From: an uncultured Clostridia bacterium
GTDB taxonomy: Bacteria; Bacillota; Clostridia; Christensenellales; UBA1242
Direction of reading: 5' to 3'
NCBI GenBank assembly: GCA_944381225.1
Contig: CALWKJ010000014.1
Coordinates: 1-19,121, forward strand
Length of the DNA stretch: 19,121 nucleotides
The position numbers were made by a program, and so were the translations under genes. Positions 9,501 through 16,103 of this stretch are shown one piece after another. The notes beneath the pieces are model-generated. The model had not been told where the DNA came from, did no database searches, and saw only the letters and a program-made list of their open reading frames with translations. Position 1 is the stretch's first letter. Each line of letters starts with the position of its first letter.

Positions 9501-11125
9501 TAGACTTTAGAATTGTAGACAACGATGAAGAGTTTTATCAAGTTGTGTATAAAAATGGAAATGAATATGTTTATGCTACTCCAACAAATAATCCGTTTTC
9601 GTACACAGAAGGCAATCGAACTCAAACAATTTCAAGGCACTATATTTTAAACACAAGTGAATTTGAATTGATATATAACACAGAACAAGGAATACAAGAA
9701 TCTGAACCAACGATAGTATTGGTATCTGGATATGTAACTTATATTTATGAAATTAGTAACTTAAAAAGTGAAAATATAAATAAATATTACAAAACAATAG
9801 CAATATCGGTTATTCCAAAAAGCACTTCAATATTAACAAATTATTCACATTATACTAATATGGGACTAGTTAATCTTACAGGGACATTAACAACATTTGC
9901 TGTAAGCAACAAAGAAAGTAGCAACACAACAAAAACAATAGCATGGAAATCTTATTATGGCATAAAAGAAAATATTGTGTCAGTTCATATAAAATACAAC
10001 GACAACGCAACCACCTACGTACCAAAAACAACAACAGAAGACGGTATGACATATTTAACTTTAACATCATCTGGAACCTATTATTTAACTTTCAGTGATT
10101 GTGCTGGAAACGTTCATATGTTCAATTCAACAATAAGTACTTATACAATAAGATACTTAAAAAGTGTAATATATAACGTAAATGACCAAGCTCCAATAAA
10201 CAACGCAATATATAACGATGATGTAAAAGTAAATATTCCAACTTCAACTAAAAAATATTATGACAACAATGCTCAACCACAAATTCATGTTTTGAAAAAT
10301 GGTGTGGAATATACTCCGATTACAGATAAGGATAACAACACATATACTTTTAACGAAACAGGTCTGTATAAAATATGGTTCACAGCAGCAGTTACAATAT
10401 CTGGTGAAGTGACACAAATAAACGAAGAGCCTTTGTATTTCTTAATATTACGGCCAAGAGAATCTAGATATGCTTTTGAATTTTCAGAATATGCAAATTA
10501 TTATATTAAACAAATCATTAAAAACAACGAAGATGTAACATCAACTTTAACAAATGAAAACATGGGCAAATTAACCTATAAAACAATTAAACTCCCAGAT
10601 GACTCGGAACAAACTATTGCTTATTTAAAAAACATACTGATTTCAACAAACGATGCAATAACAGGAAATGGACAATACACAATAACAATTTGCACAGATA
10701 ATGAATTCAATCAAGAATTTACTTTCAGTTTTTGGATAAACAATAAGCAGCCATCAATAATAATTTCTCAAGAAGAAAATTCAACAACAACCAAGCCTAT
10801 AAATGTTTCATTTAACACGGCAAATTTAATAGAAGACGTTGGAGATTGCGTGTTGAAGATTACAGGAAGACCTGACATAACACTAACCGAAGAACTTTTG
10901 CAAGATGGAAAATTACAATCTTCTTACAATATATCTTTAACCGAAGCCAACACATATTTTGTTCAACTTTATTCAGAAAGTGGTAAACTGTTATATTCTT
11001 ATAGAATTATAAAAACTGACCCATTAAACACAGTTTCAATAATTTTAATTGTAGTTTCTTGTGTGGTTGTAATAGGATTAACAATAACATTTATTCTTCT
11101 TAGAAAAAGGATGAAAATAAGATAA
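3584..11125 (+). CDS. Giant exported, membrane-anchored Ig-like repeat protein
   Basis: I place the start at the ATG at 3584, five bases after GAGG; the in-frame GTG at 3578 overlaps that ribosome site. The product is about 2513 residues. A signal-peptide or signal-anchor segment follows RKK at residues 5-25, and a single hydrophobic helix at about 2484-2506 precedes a basic tail RKRMKIR. No LPxTG-like sorting motif is seen, so anchoring would be by the membrane helix. The body is rich in Asn, Tyr, Ser and Thr and nearly cysteine-free. It shows diverged modules ending in beta-strand patterns such as GxYxVxx-DxAGNxxxFxFxID. Examples lie near residues 690-710 (DSAGN, FIIDTT), 1355-1365 (IIDTTAP), 1492-1497 (DLAGN) and 2170-2174 (DCAGN), roughly ten or more modules in all. 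Such folds are typical of bacterial Ig-like adhesins or stalks. No enzymatic domain is recognised. A role in surface contact, perhaps with the adjacent secretion genes, is inference only. Confidence 0.8.
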   Translation: MRKKYLINLLFSFFVVSFCFCGIYFFNNTSNNNIFGEEEIPSYFTVTQYQNDNTAIATIPNGGVAYVATTHTVKAEFKSDTVQIKHISPYFTLNGQSYDNDILHTEYGIQISYSTISFTLTSSFVGKQYPCGKYSLTINYIMNENGVDQNKSFTFTYYVLMENDYYNGQVANVKMDNAFNVNSSLYDNAYQYQYQYNNDDNNTNQIPKLTFDKTKINISINKTFQSTSSTQNITYNGTSIVTDNNLVVIVENNNNYVDVYFNDLGFYTISYNFIYSYDNKVDYIQPKDYSNSQAKLTDCIDIFGYQAYYSDVNSGTSKEFKIFENGQIGSQYADITYISENQYNNSLDNSEASALTAILAAINAKTISIPTTNQAPVQFKYNVEIFNNENSEVLDTQSGYYILTKDQNGLYEHGYKQNYDNSPFSQSGIYLVKLVYKNNSKILGFEDNICSPSYISETETEFLRCQWFLFEITKDTDSMSINAVDNNSYTNLLDGAYTNKNVEISKNGLSTSVFNAKTKIVLYKQSNYTGNYVEASTILNDETYTATENGNYIATLFFGKNYTRSYSTTFTIDKNEIDNIQIFAVEQQSNSSYYTRGNQIEFLTNQPVIVSWNEKQSNSQTVAEYKYIPLVSNFSNNFSSSILKEYYSYNCVPVDYYFDFTNTELLKINYQNAINYTYIPSSSVLSQPGMYIFRVGDSAGNEKYFSFIIDTTNTNVLQLVNNEFVEPSDLNIISQDAKIVWGEYKVIKFNNLVYDNSSASFNSNDEWLNKILNNTNIYDEYFTNMSINTQNTYFTKIAVNQKVLKISNGTEQIITANEDTVQFLSDFNGQMLAEEKDYTYYIIDASNTKINKNNISNQDYKNNYSGIFQVRISSDASMTLFTYETTKMLELDSYSPAPHDNTKEQYFIPTTAKTLSNSNEILTMQFNPTPDEGVVEVETITYTFSPFIPKSKVNPSTGMVSAYSYVFGEQTSPITIYSKNNPNENKNLTLNANGSYSWEINKEYIYNGSSYIEQTQAGRYTVTRTYSNFSGTQSALNKTYDYLTRTFTFIIDRNSIITSPTNTDNGLTYSYVGESIKIQVLEEENDKMFFKDIYLANNSQAQNTPILTTNKLPVFVYIPVVKYGYSYTDGGTFNKENTINYYNFNPSNVQQTNASEIKTFALTAQIKFSTELSTLDTTNIIYNSLDPSVTNNRGYLKFSNDPNSSGLSFTQIGYYKVTITQGYEKYGANTLSFIFQITEQEPSFTVVDAVNNEELPKETTTGNYYTNKETVRITWTDSANEFMAKINKEEITYTINNSTPQKIDSSLIQTNNLTNYIDINLNELKAYNDQTKITFTMQYEGKESDYNTGKFKTSRTVIIDTTAPQKNINNLVSLSEINYDYVRDVQLKYNTSVATGLYKYFAFAVDVNNFANIFDLNSYENGETYLMLYRPFRTTTNENKVISTKYNEIYAQETPVAIIENSTSSFEVLNEATINNLLSQENYNSYIEIVEIDLAGNITIYTIYLTNINYLEQTSATPITYLSNGISKSLAYSQIQKTTNLNAKGNLSLTQVNMMNYDWNLIEINNISYLKTPYSNDKYYNLSTYDESNPSQSEIDLTNFAYLQSSSKKQNIYISLVPYYNNITLSCSVLNTSLNVIHTTETSLYNTQEGILIQIPSYSSEQDASIYATSVIISEFIETNGSYTENIIFNITDDNYFKTSDQDLINNTMFSSSYINYMGNTYMKISLKSPVKDRFYSYTVKDNFEDIYAKTNIYGAETVENELTSEVKLVEQYENGQLIYYSTKEIRFKYNSKKDKLVLNVTTSYTSYKYDLSLQQDRERLQQDNIGIILEPASSSSIYTLVLYAPKQDMANGLIGGEIRFSIELYEAIVETFDSPYKTINLVIYNIIPNFTLLGINNESQNDLFNKGTMYGNQIKITYNQSTARIPCLVYLEYEDGTIEEITSGKIVSTPATYSLIVKYSKIFTDKQYDVYLDFRIVDNDEEFYQVVYKNGNEYVYATPTNNPFSYTEGNRTQTISRHYILNTSEFELIYNTEQGIQESEPTIVLVSGYVTYIYEISNLKSENINKYYKTIAISVIPKSTSILTNYSHYTNMGLVNLTGTLTTFAVSNKESSNTTKTIAWKSYYGIKENIVSVHIKYNDNATTYVPKTTTEDGMTYLTLTSSGTYYLTFSDCAGNVHMFNSTISTYTIRYLKSVIYNVNDQAPINNAIYNDDVKVNIPTSTKKYYDNNAQPQIHVLKNGVEYTPITDKDNNTYTFNETGLYKIWFTAAVTISGEVTQINEEPLYFLILRPRESRYAFEFSEYANYYIKQIIKNNEDVTSTLTNENMGKLTYKTIKLPDDSEQTIAYLKNILISTNDAITGNGQYTITICTDNEFNQEFTFSFWINNKQPSIIISQEENSTTTKPINVSFNTANLIEDVGDCVLKITGRPDITLTEELLQDGKLQSSYNISLTEANTYFVQLYSESGKLLYSYRIIKTDPLNTVSIILIVVSCVVVIGLTITFILLRKRMKIR

Positions 11126-11145
11126 TTAACAACTTAATAACAATA

Positions 11146-11183
11146 AAAAACAAATAGTTTATAATTTTTAACTATTTGTTTTT
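11146..11183 (+). terminator. Intrinsic terminator after the giant gene
   Basis: A 14-bp perfect stem, AAAAACAAATAGTT (11146-11159) with AACTATTTGTTTTT (11170-11183), encloses a 10-base loop. The 3' arm ends in five T residues. The A/T-rich ends could let it act on both strands. The remaining spacer 11184-11285 shows nothing further. Confidence 0.7.
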
Positions 11184-11285
11184 AATTGTTGAAATCTTAT
11201 AACATATATGTATCGTTAAAAAAATTATTGTATTAAAAATTTTAATTATATAGTAATGACCGATAAAAATTAATTTTACTGTTAT

Positions 11286-11314
11286 TTGACAAAAAAAATA
11301 AACTATGTTATCAT
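11286..11314 (+). promoter_or_regulatory. Strong promoter placing the transcript start at the HAD gene ATG
   Basis: Consensus TTGACA (11286-11291), a 17-base spacer and TATCAT (11309-11314) lie immediately before the ATG at 11321. The expected start site, six to eight bases after the -10 hexamer, falls at about 11320-11322, on the ATG. No Shine-Dalgarno sequence is present between promoter and gene. Confidence 0.65.
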
Positions 11315-11320
11315 AAAAGC

Positions 11321-12202
11321 ATGATAAAATCTGACAAAAAAATAGTTTTAATATTTGATTTTGATGGCGTTTTTTATTCTGGCGAGCATAAATTTGACAA
11401 TGTTGAAAGTCATGTTTCAAAAAATAGAAGAAAATTTTTGCCAAATATTTCAAAAATTCAATACAATGAAATTTGTAAAAATCATCCAAATTGGTTAAAA
11501 GCCGTTAGTGGTGCAGAAATCGTTAATTGTATATACGAATTAAAAAACACCTATCCTCAATACAATATAAGTGTAGATGCGTTTTTAAAATGGCAAGAAG
11601 AAGATATTTATAAACTTGTAATAGATTATTCACAGGTCGCAAACGCAAAATTTATTGAAAATCTTTGTAGAAAATATCCCGTTTACATTGTAAGCAATTC
11701 TTCAATTAATCACATTATTTTTTATATGAAAAAATTAAATATTAATCCCAACTGGTTTAAGCGCATTTATAGTAATCAGTTTTCTGAAACGGACAGAACA
11801 AAAAAAATTTACTACTCTCAAATTTTGGAAATAGAAAATTGCTCAAATTTGCGAGCCATTGTGTTTGGAGATAGTATTAATACCGATTTGAAGCCAGCTC
11901 AAATTTTAGGAATTGACAATTACTTAATTAATAATGCAAATGACATTGAGAAAATAGTTTTAAAAGCACTTGGAGAGAAAATGAAAAATAATATTATTAA
12001 AGAATATTTATTAACAAATGACATTATGGTAGGATATTTTAGTATGCAAAACCCTAATTTTGATAAAAAAGAGTTTTTAAGGCTTCAAAAAGAGCTTGAA
12101 TCTTTAAAAAAACAATTAATTAAAATGGGTGTAGATAAAGAAAAAATTTTAGAAGAGAAGTTAAAGATGCAAAAAAACGGAGATCTTTTTGAAAAATTTT
12201 AA
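11321..12202 (+). CDS. HAD-superfamily hydrolase with C-terminal coiled coil
   Basis: The 293-residue protein carries all four haloacid-dehalogenase motifs. Motif I is DFDGV (nucleophile D13, acid/base D15), motif II is VSNSS at 124-128 (S125 or S127), motif III is a lysine at 161 or 162, and motif IV is GDSINTD at 183-189. A cap insertion lies between motifs I and II, at about residues 20-110. These proteins are usually cytoplasmic phosphatases that form an aspartyl-phosphate intermediate; the substrate cannot be read from sequence. Residues about 245-285 form a charged, probably coiled-coil tail that is not part of the core fold. There is no ribosome-binding site before the ATG, and the promoter -10 ends only six bases upstream, so translation may be leaderless. 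No alternative start precedes motif I. It faces the Rho-like gene and shares a bidirectional terminator with it. Confidence 0.82.
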   Translation: MIKSDKKIVLIFDFDGVFYSGEHKFDNVESHVSKNRRKFLPNISKIQYNEICKNHPNWLKAVSGAEIVNCIYELKNTYPQYNISVDAFLKWQEEDIYKLVIDYSQVANAKFIENLCRKYPVYIVSNSSINHIIFYMKKLNINPNWFKRIYSNQFSETDRTKKIYYSQILEIENCSNLRAIVFGDSINTDLKPAQILGIDNYLINNANDIEKIVLKALGEKMKNNIIKEYLLTNDIMVGYFSMQNPNFDKKEFLRLQKELESLKKQLIKMGVDKEKILEEKLKMQKNGDLFEKF

Positions 12203-12228
12203 ATTCTTCATGTTTATATTTAGTTGTT

Positions 12229-12254
12229 AAAAGTCACCTGACATGGTGACTTTT
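12229..12254. terminator. Bidirectional terminator between convergent genes
   Basis: AAAAGTCACC (12229-12238) pairs perfectly with GGTGACTTTT (12245-12254) over a 6-base loop. T runs occur at the 3' arm on both strands. It serves the HAD gene (rightward) and the Rho-like gene (leftward), which converge here. Confidence 0.8.
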
Positions 12255-12290
12255 TAAATGTGCAATTAAAAGATTTCCAATTATAAATTT

Positions 12291-13418
12291 TCAACTATTG
12301 CATAAGGTAACTAAATCATTGTATTCATTTAAATAATTAGTCTTTTGATAATCATAAAAAAGCATAATATTTGAAATACTTGATGATTGTGAAGCCTTTG
12401 CACACCCCAACAACTTCCTTATAGTATATTTAACACGTTCATCATGAATATTATTGCTACTTTTAAAAACAACATCTAAAACTCTATATAAACTCAATGT
12501 ATCTAACGCAAACATAACAACATTTTTGTTGTGGTAAAATAAAGAGTTTACATGATTTATTGTATCTAAAATTTTTTCATAACTAAAATATGATTTATCT
12601 TCTATTAAAGAAACTATTTCTGTGATATTTTCTATTTGATCTAGCTTCAGTTTTGTTTCGATTGAAATTTCTAATCCCAAAACAACAAATACACAATTTT
12701 TTAATGAATACACTTTAGTCTTTTCTTTGATATAATTAATGGATGCATCAAGATCTTTTACAACTTCAACCTTACACCTACCTTGCAAAAAATTATTTTC
12801 TAATGATTTTTGAGGAATTATTACTTCTTTTTCTAAATCATAAACATTTTTTTGTTTGTCTTCTCCATTTATTTTTTGTATTAAATTTAATTTTGCGTAA
12901 TTTTTGTTTGGAGACAAGTACGCTGTTCCTTCTATTAAATCACCTTCAATTAAATTGTTTTCGTTTATAAATTTTTCTTCAATAAGAACATAAGTTTTTA
13001 CACTTATTTTTAAACAATTTAAAGCATAATAAGAGCCTTTTTCTGTTTTTCTTATTATGCCTTTTACTTCAATCAAATTATAGTTTAATGGCTCATCTTC
13101 CTTGCTTAATTCCTGTTTAAACAACAAATCATAGTGATCTTTAATTTCTACTTTTTTAATTTTGTCTTCTAATTCTTTATCACCAAAGATTAATAAATTG
13201 CTCATCAACTCATCTTGATTGCTTAAATTTTTAACAGGTCTTCCAAATCTATTATTGTATAAAGGCGTGGTTTTTCCAGCCATAATATCGCTTATTAATT
13301 TTAAAAGCTCTTCTCTTTTTTTTGTTGTAGGACTTTTCACTCCCACACTTCTAGCAAGACTTCTCAATTCATAAATTCCAAGTTTTTCCATTTGTTTATC
13401 AAACAAATTTTTATCCAT
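12291..13418 (-). CDS. Degenerate Rho-like protein, predicted ATPase-dead
   Basis: The 375-residue product follows the layout of transcription terminator Rho. A Rho_N/SAP-like helical domain lies at about 8-48 (EKLGIYELRSLARSVGVKSP), then a linker. An OB-fold-like RNA-binding region lies at about 115-185, ending in a Rho-like EGDLIEG...YAKLNLI pattern, followed by a VYDLEK...IP junction at 192-202. The region from about 212 resembles the Rho motor: NCVFVVLGLE (241-250) at the strand before the catalytic Glu, VVMFALDTLSLYR (300-312) at Walker B (Asp306 kept), and LLGCAK (336-341) like the FFGAAR motif. The Walker A loop expected near 215-224 is replaced by RCKVEVVKDL. The protein stops where Rho would continue into its Q/R loops and arginine finger. 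It should not hydrolyse ATP. It might bind RNA or alter a genuine Rho hexamer. AAAGGTGGG upstream supports the start. Homology is judged by eye. Confidence 0.68.
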   Translation of the reverse strand: MDKNLFDKQMEKLGIYELRSLARSVGVKSPTTKKREELLKLISDIMAGKTTPLYNNRFGRPVKNLSNQDELMSNLLIFGDKELEDKIKKVEIKDHYDLLFKQELSKEDEPLNYNLIEVKGIIRKTEKGSYYALNCLKISVKTYVLIEEKFINENNLIEGDLIEGTAYLSPNKNYAKLNLIQKINGEDKQKNVYDLEKEVIIPQKSLENNFLQGRCKVEVVKDLDASINYIKEKTKVYSLKNCVFVVLGLEISIETKLKLDQIENITEIVSLIEDKSYFSYEKILDTINHVNSLFYHNKNVVMFALDTLSLYRVLDVVFKSSNNIHDERVKYTIRKLLGCAKASQSSSISNIMLFYDYQKTNYLNEYNDLVTLCNS

Positions 13419-13450
13419 ATACCCACCTTTAACTTTTTAAGGATATCATA

Positions 13451-13483
13451 TTTTTGTAAAAAAGTAAAGGTAATTTACAAAAA
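13451..13483. repeat. Inverted repeat between ypeB and the Rho-like gene
   Basis: TTTTTGTAAA (13451-13460) and TTTACAAAAA (13474-13483) are perfect inverted 10-mers separated by 13 bases. Read leftwards the hairpin follows the ypeB stop, but no T run follows it, so it is a poor terminator. A weak promoter-like TATGAT lies just beyond it. It may be an operator or mRNA structure for the Rho-like gene. Confidence 0.4.
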
Positions 13484-13486
13484 GTA

Positions 13487-14884
13487 TTAAAGTAACAAAT
13501 TCCCGTTATCCGTTTCTATAATTTTTAATATATTTTCAACTACACCAGAAATTGCGTTAACATAAATATAGTATGTTTCGCAGTCTTTATTGCATTTAGT
13601 TTCATAGCATAAAACTTCACGGTTATAATCTAAAGGAGCCAAAACCAATCTCGTTTCTTCTTTTTGATACATTTGTGGAACTTTGCTTTCTGCTATGGTC
13701 TTAGAAATTTGAGCTTTTTCAATTTGTCTTGCTGTGTGGTTCGTAAAATAAGAACTTGCCTCATATCCAATTACTTCGCCACTAGATAAATCTACCTTTA
13801 CTTTTATTAAATCAGGATATAAAATTATTCCATTGACGATTGGTGCCAAATTTATATAAGCGTCATTTGAAATAATATCGCTCCAAACGCATTGCATTGA
13901 ATCAATTCCAGCCAATTTTGTAAAATCTTTTGCTATTTCTTTTGCCTGTTCAATTGAATAATTTAAAGCATTTCTATTGTCAGCACAGCTTATCGATAAA
14001 AGTTCTGCTCCATTTTTTGTAACTTGAACATAAATTGAATTATTTTCGTTGTTTAAAAGTTCATAATCGTAAGTTTGAAATTTCCCATTAGTTTCTCCCA
14101 AAAATTCAAAATTAGTTTTTGCAATACTTTTAAATACATTTTGCAATTTTTCAAGAGCAACTTCTTTGGAAACAACAGGCTTTGAAAGATTTTTAATTTG
14201 TTTATTTAACGTGCTATCTGAAAATGGTCCATCATAAATCATTGTAGGATAATCAACATCACCTGCTTTCATGTTTTGTAATTTCACTGTAAAATTGTTA
14301 TAATCTCCATCAAGTTTACTGCTTTCTTTATAAATGTTGCCATTATATATATCATTAGCTAACTTATTAATGTTGTTTTTTAAATCAGTAAAAGCCGTTT
14401 TAAGCTCTGATAAAGTTTGTATATCTTCACTTGATAATTGTTCGCCTTTTTCTAGTTTATTAGCCAAGCTTTGTGTATATCCACTTACTTGATTAATAAA
14501 TTTTATTGTATCATCTATACCGTTTATAGAAACAGGAAGAGAACTTAAATTATTAGATGCAGAATTTGTATTTTTGCTAATTTCGTTCAACATTTTTTTT
14601 GCATAACTGTTATAATCAGATGCTAAAACTTTAGATAATTTTATTTCACTGTTATTAACATTGTCTACAAGTTCATTAAAGTTTTTTTGATAAATATTTT
14701 CTAAGTCAATTTTTAATTGCGTCTGTCTTGACATAGAAATAGAGTAAAGAACAATAAACGCAACTAATATTGCAGAAATTATTGCCAAAGATAATCCTAA
14801 CCACAAACTGCTTCTTTTTGTTTGTTTTGATGCAACATTTACACGGCTTTGTCCATTGTATATGTCATTTTCATAATTATTCAT
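13487..14884 (-). CDS. ypeB: Germination protein YpeB
   Basis: The 465-residue protein has one N-terminal membrane helix (about 27-50), a long helical, Asn/Ser-rich region, and a YPTMIYDGPFSD signature typical of YpeB. A C-terminal half with PepSY-type repeats follows, ending in LAPLDYNREVLCYE and TYYIYVNAISG. YpeB is a forespore inner-membrane protein that is mutually required with SleB for stable accumulation in the spore and for cortex degradation at germination. I chose the ATG at 14884 because AAGGAGG precedes it by five bases and overlaps the sleB stop codon. An in-frame ATG at 14920 would overlap sleB and lacks a ribosome site. Only 10 bases separate it from sleB, so they form one operon. 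No terminator is seen in the 68 bases before the Rho-like gene. Confidence 0.93.
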   Translation of the reverse strand: MNNYENDIYNGQSRVNVASKQTKRSSLWLGLSLAIISAILVAFIVLYSISMSRQTQLKIDLENIYQKNFNELVDNVNNSEIKLSKVLASDYNSYAKKMLNEISKNTNSASNNLSSLPVSINGIDDTIKFINQVSGYTQSLANKLEKGEQLSSEDIQTLSELKTAFTDLKNNINKLANDIYNGNIYKESSKLDGDYNNFTVKLQNMKAGDVDYPTMIYDGPFSDSTLNKQIKNLSKPVVSKEVALEKLQNVFKSIAKTNFEFLGETNGKFQTYDYELLNNENNSIYVQVTKNGAELLSISCADNRNALNYSIEQAKEIAKDFTKLAGIDSMQCVWSDIISNDAYINLAPIVNGIILYPDLIKVKVDLSSGEVIGYEASSYFTNHTARQIEKAQISKTIAESKVPQMYQKEETRLVLAPLDYNREVLCYETKCNKDCETYYIYVNAISGVVENILKIIETDNGNLLL

Positions 14885-14894
14885 ACCAACCTCC

Positions 14895-15560
14895 TTATAT
14901 CGCAAAGACATGTTTGCCAATTGTTACAACTGTCTTTCTTGACCAAATCCACTGACTAGTTGCAGTTTCCGGATTGTAATAATACAAACAGCCATAACTT
15001 GGATCCCAACCGTTTAATGCATCTTTTGCAGCACTGTAGGCAGTATCATTAGGTTCCAAATTAATTTGACCATCATTAACTGCAGTGAATGCCCATGGTT
15101 GATAAATTACTCCTGCAATAGTATTAGGGAATTCTGGACTTTTAACTCTGTTTAATATAACAGCCGCAACAGCAACTTGTCCAACATAAGGCTCACCCCT
15201 AGCCTCAGCATGAACACATTTTGCCAATAAATATAAATCCGAAGAAGAATATGAAACTGATGAACTTAATCCCAACGCTTTTAGTGTGTTTGGTCCAACT
15301 ATTCCATCTACTGTCAACCCATAATCTCTTTGGAAATTTTTTATTGCTTGTACACTTTGGCTTCCTATTATTCCATCAATGTTGCCATAATAATAACCTA
15401 AATCTTTTAATTTTTGTTGAATTTGTTTGTTTTCACTTGAAGTTGCAACATAAACGCTTTCGCTGTTATTTGGTGAAAACATTTGCAATAAAGAAAACGC
15501 CGAACCATAACAAATTGCAAAAATTAAACAAATAATTAAAAAAATCTTTCGTTTTTTCAT
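14895..15560 (-). CDS. sleB: Spore cortex-lytic enzyme SleB
   Basis: The 221-residue protein has an N-terminal signal or anchor segment (residues about 5-27). A PG_binding_1 domain follows (about 44-96; QIQQKLKDLGYYYGNIDGIIG and a VDGIVGPNT repeat end). A Hydrolase_2/SleB catalytic domain occupies about 108-221. The expected catalytic glutamate is E119 in CVHAEARGEP. SleB is a lytic transglycosylase that cuts cortex peptidoglycan containing muramic delta-lactam during germination. The overall length is a little shorter than Bacillus SleB. AAGGAG lies six bases before the ATG and overlaps the spoIIR stop codon, so translation is probably coupled. The protein is normally made in the forespore under sigma-G. 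Here it shares an operon with spoIIR, usually a sigma-F gene, and with its partner gene ypeB. Confidence 0.94.
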   Translation of the reverse strand: MKKRKIFLIICLIFAICYGSAFSLLQMFSPNNSESVYVATSSENKQIQQKLKDLGYYYGNIDGIIGSQSVQAIKNFQRDYGLTVDGIVGPNTLKALGLSSSVSYSSSDLYLLAKCVHAEARGEPYVGQVAVAAVILNRVKSPEFPNTIAGVIYQPWAFTAVNDGQINLEPNDTAYSAAKDALNGWDPSYGCLYYYNPETATSQWIWSRKTVVTIGKHVFAI

Positions 15561-15570
15561 ACTAAACTCC

Positions 15571-16089
15571 TTAACTTAAAATCGATTTTAGTATCTCCAA
15601 AATTCTAGATTTATACAAAATATCTTGACTTTTATTTGAAACAAAGCAAAGCGGTGGATAAACAACGCACCACCAATTATCACCCTTAGCTGTTCCCAAT
15701 TCAACGATAATAGAATCGTATATTCCACTTTCAAGAACAACGCCGTCGTAACTTCTTGTAGGAAAATTTTCTTTGCAAAATTTTACATTCGCTCCATAAG
15801 AAAAACCATTTTTATTCAATATTTCATTGGCTATTTGCTCAATTTTTTCCAAATTTTGATTTATCATTAACACAAATTCATCTCTTGTTTCGCAGTTGGC
15901 AATTTCAGGAATTAAATAAGAAACAATTTCGTCTTTAATTTGATATTTTATGTTTTGGTCAATGTCTAAATTTGAATTGGCTCTAACATGTATCCTTATG
16001 TATTCTTGTTTGTTTTGCTTTGAAAATATTCCAAAAATTACCAAAATAGAAACTGCAATAATTATTATAACTGACAATATGTTTTTCAT
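15571..16089 (-). CDS. spoIIR: Stage II sporulation protein R
   Basis: The 172-residue protein has a short N-terminal export or anchor helix (about 3-21). The SpoIIR family signatures follow: YIRIHVRANSN at 30-40 with the following QIKDEIVSYL, and FPTRSYDGVVLESGIYDS at about 108-125, then GDNWWCVVYPPLCFV. In known spore formers SpoIIR is made in the forespore under sigma-F and secreted into the intermembrane space. There it triggers SpoIIGA to process pro-sigma-E in the mother cell. The ATG at 16089 follows GGAGAG. It is the first gene of a three-gene operon with sleB and ypeB, with 10-base gaps. Placing this early gene with late germination genes links them under forespore control. It appears intact and of normal length for clostridial forms. 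Confidence 0.95.
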   Translation of the reverse strand: MKNILSVIIIIAVSILVIFGIFSKQNKQEYIRIHVRANSNLDIDQNIKYQIKDEIVSYLIPEIANCETRDEFVLMINQNLEKIEQIANEILNKNGFSYGANVKFCKENFPTRSYDGVVLESGIYDSIIVELGTAKGDNWWCVVYPPLCFVSNKSQDILYKSRILEILKSILS

Positions 16090-16103
16090 AATCTCTCCAC
16101 GTA

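Noticed and set aside
11172..11489. Minus-strand 105-residue frame overlapping the HAD gene start
   Set aside because: It is antisense to the HAD gene and to its promoter and terminator region, and has skewed low-complexity composition.
14885..14920. Longer ypeB start at 14920
   Set aside because: It would overlap sleB and has no ribosome site, while the ATG at 14884 has AAGGAGG at ideal distance.
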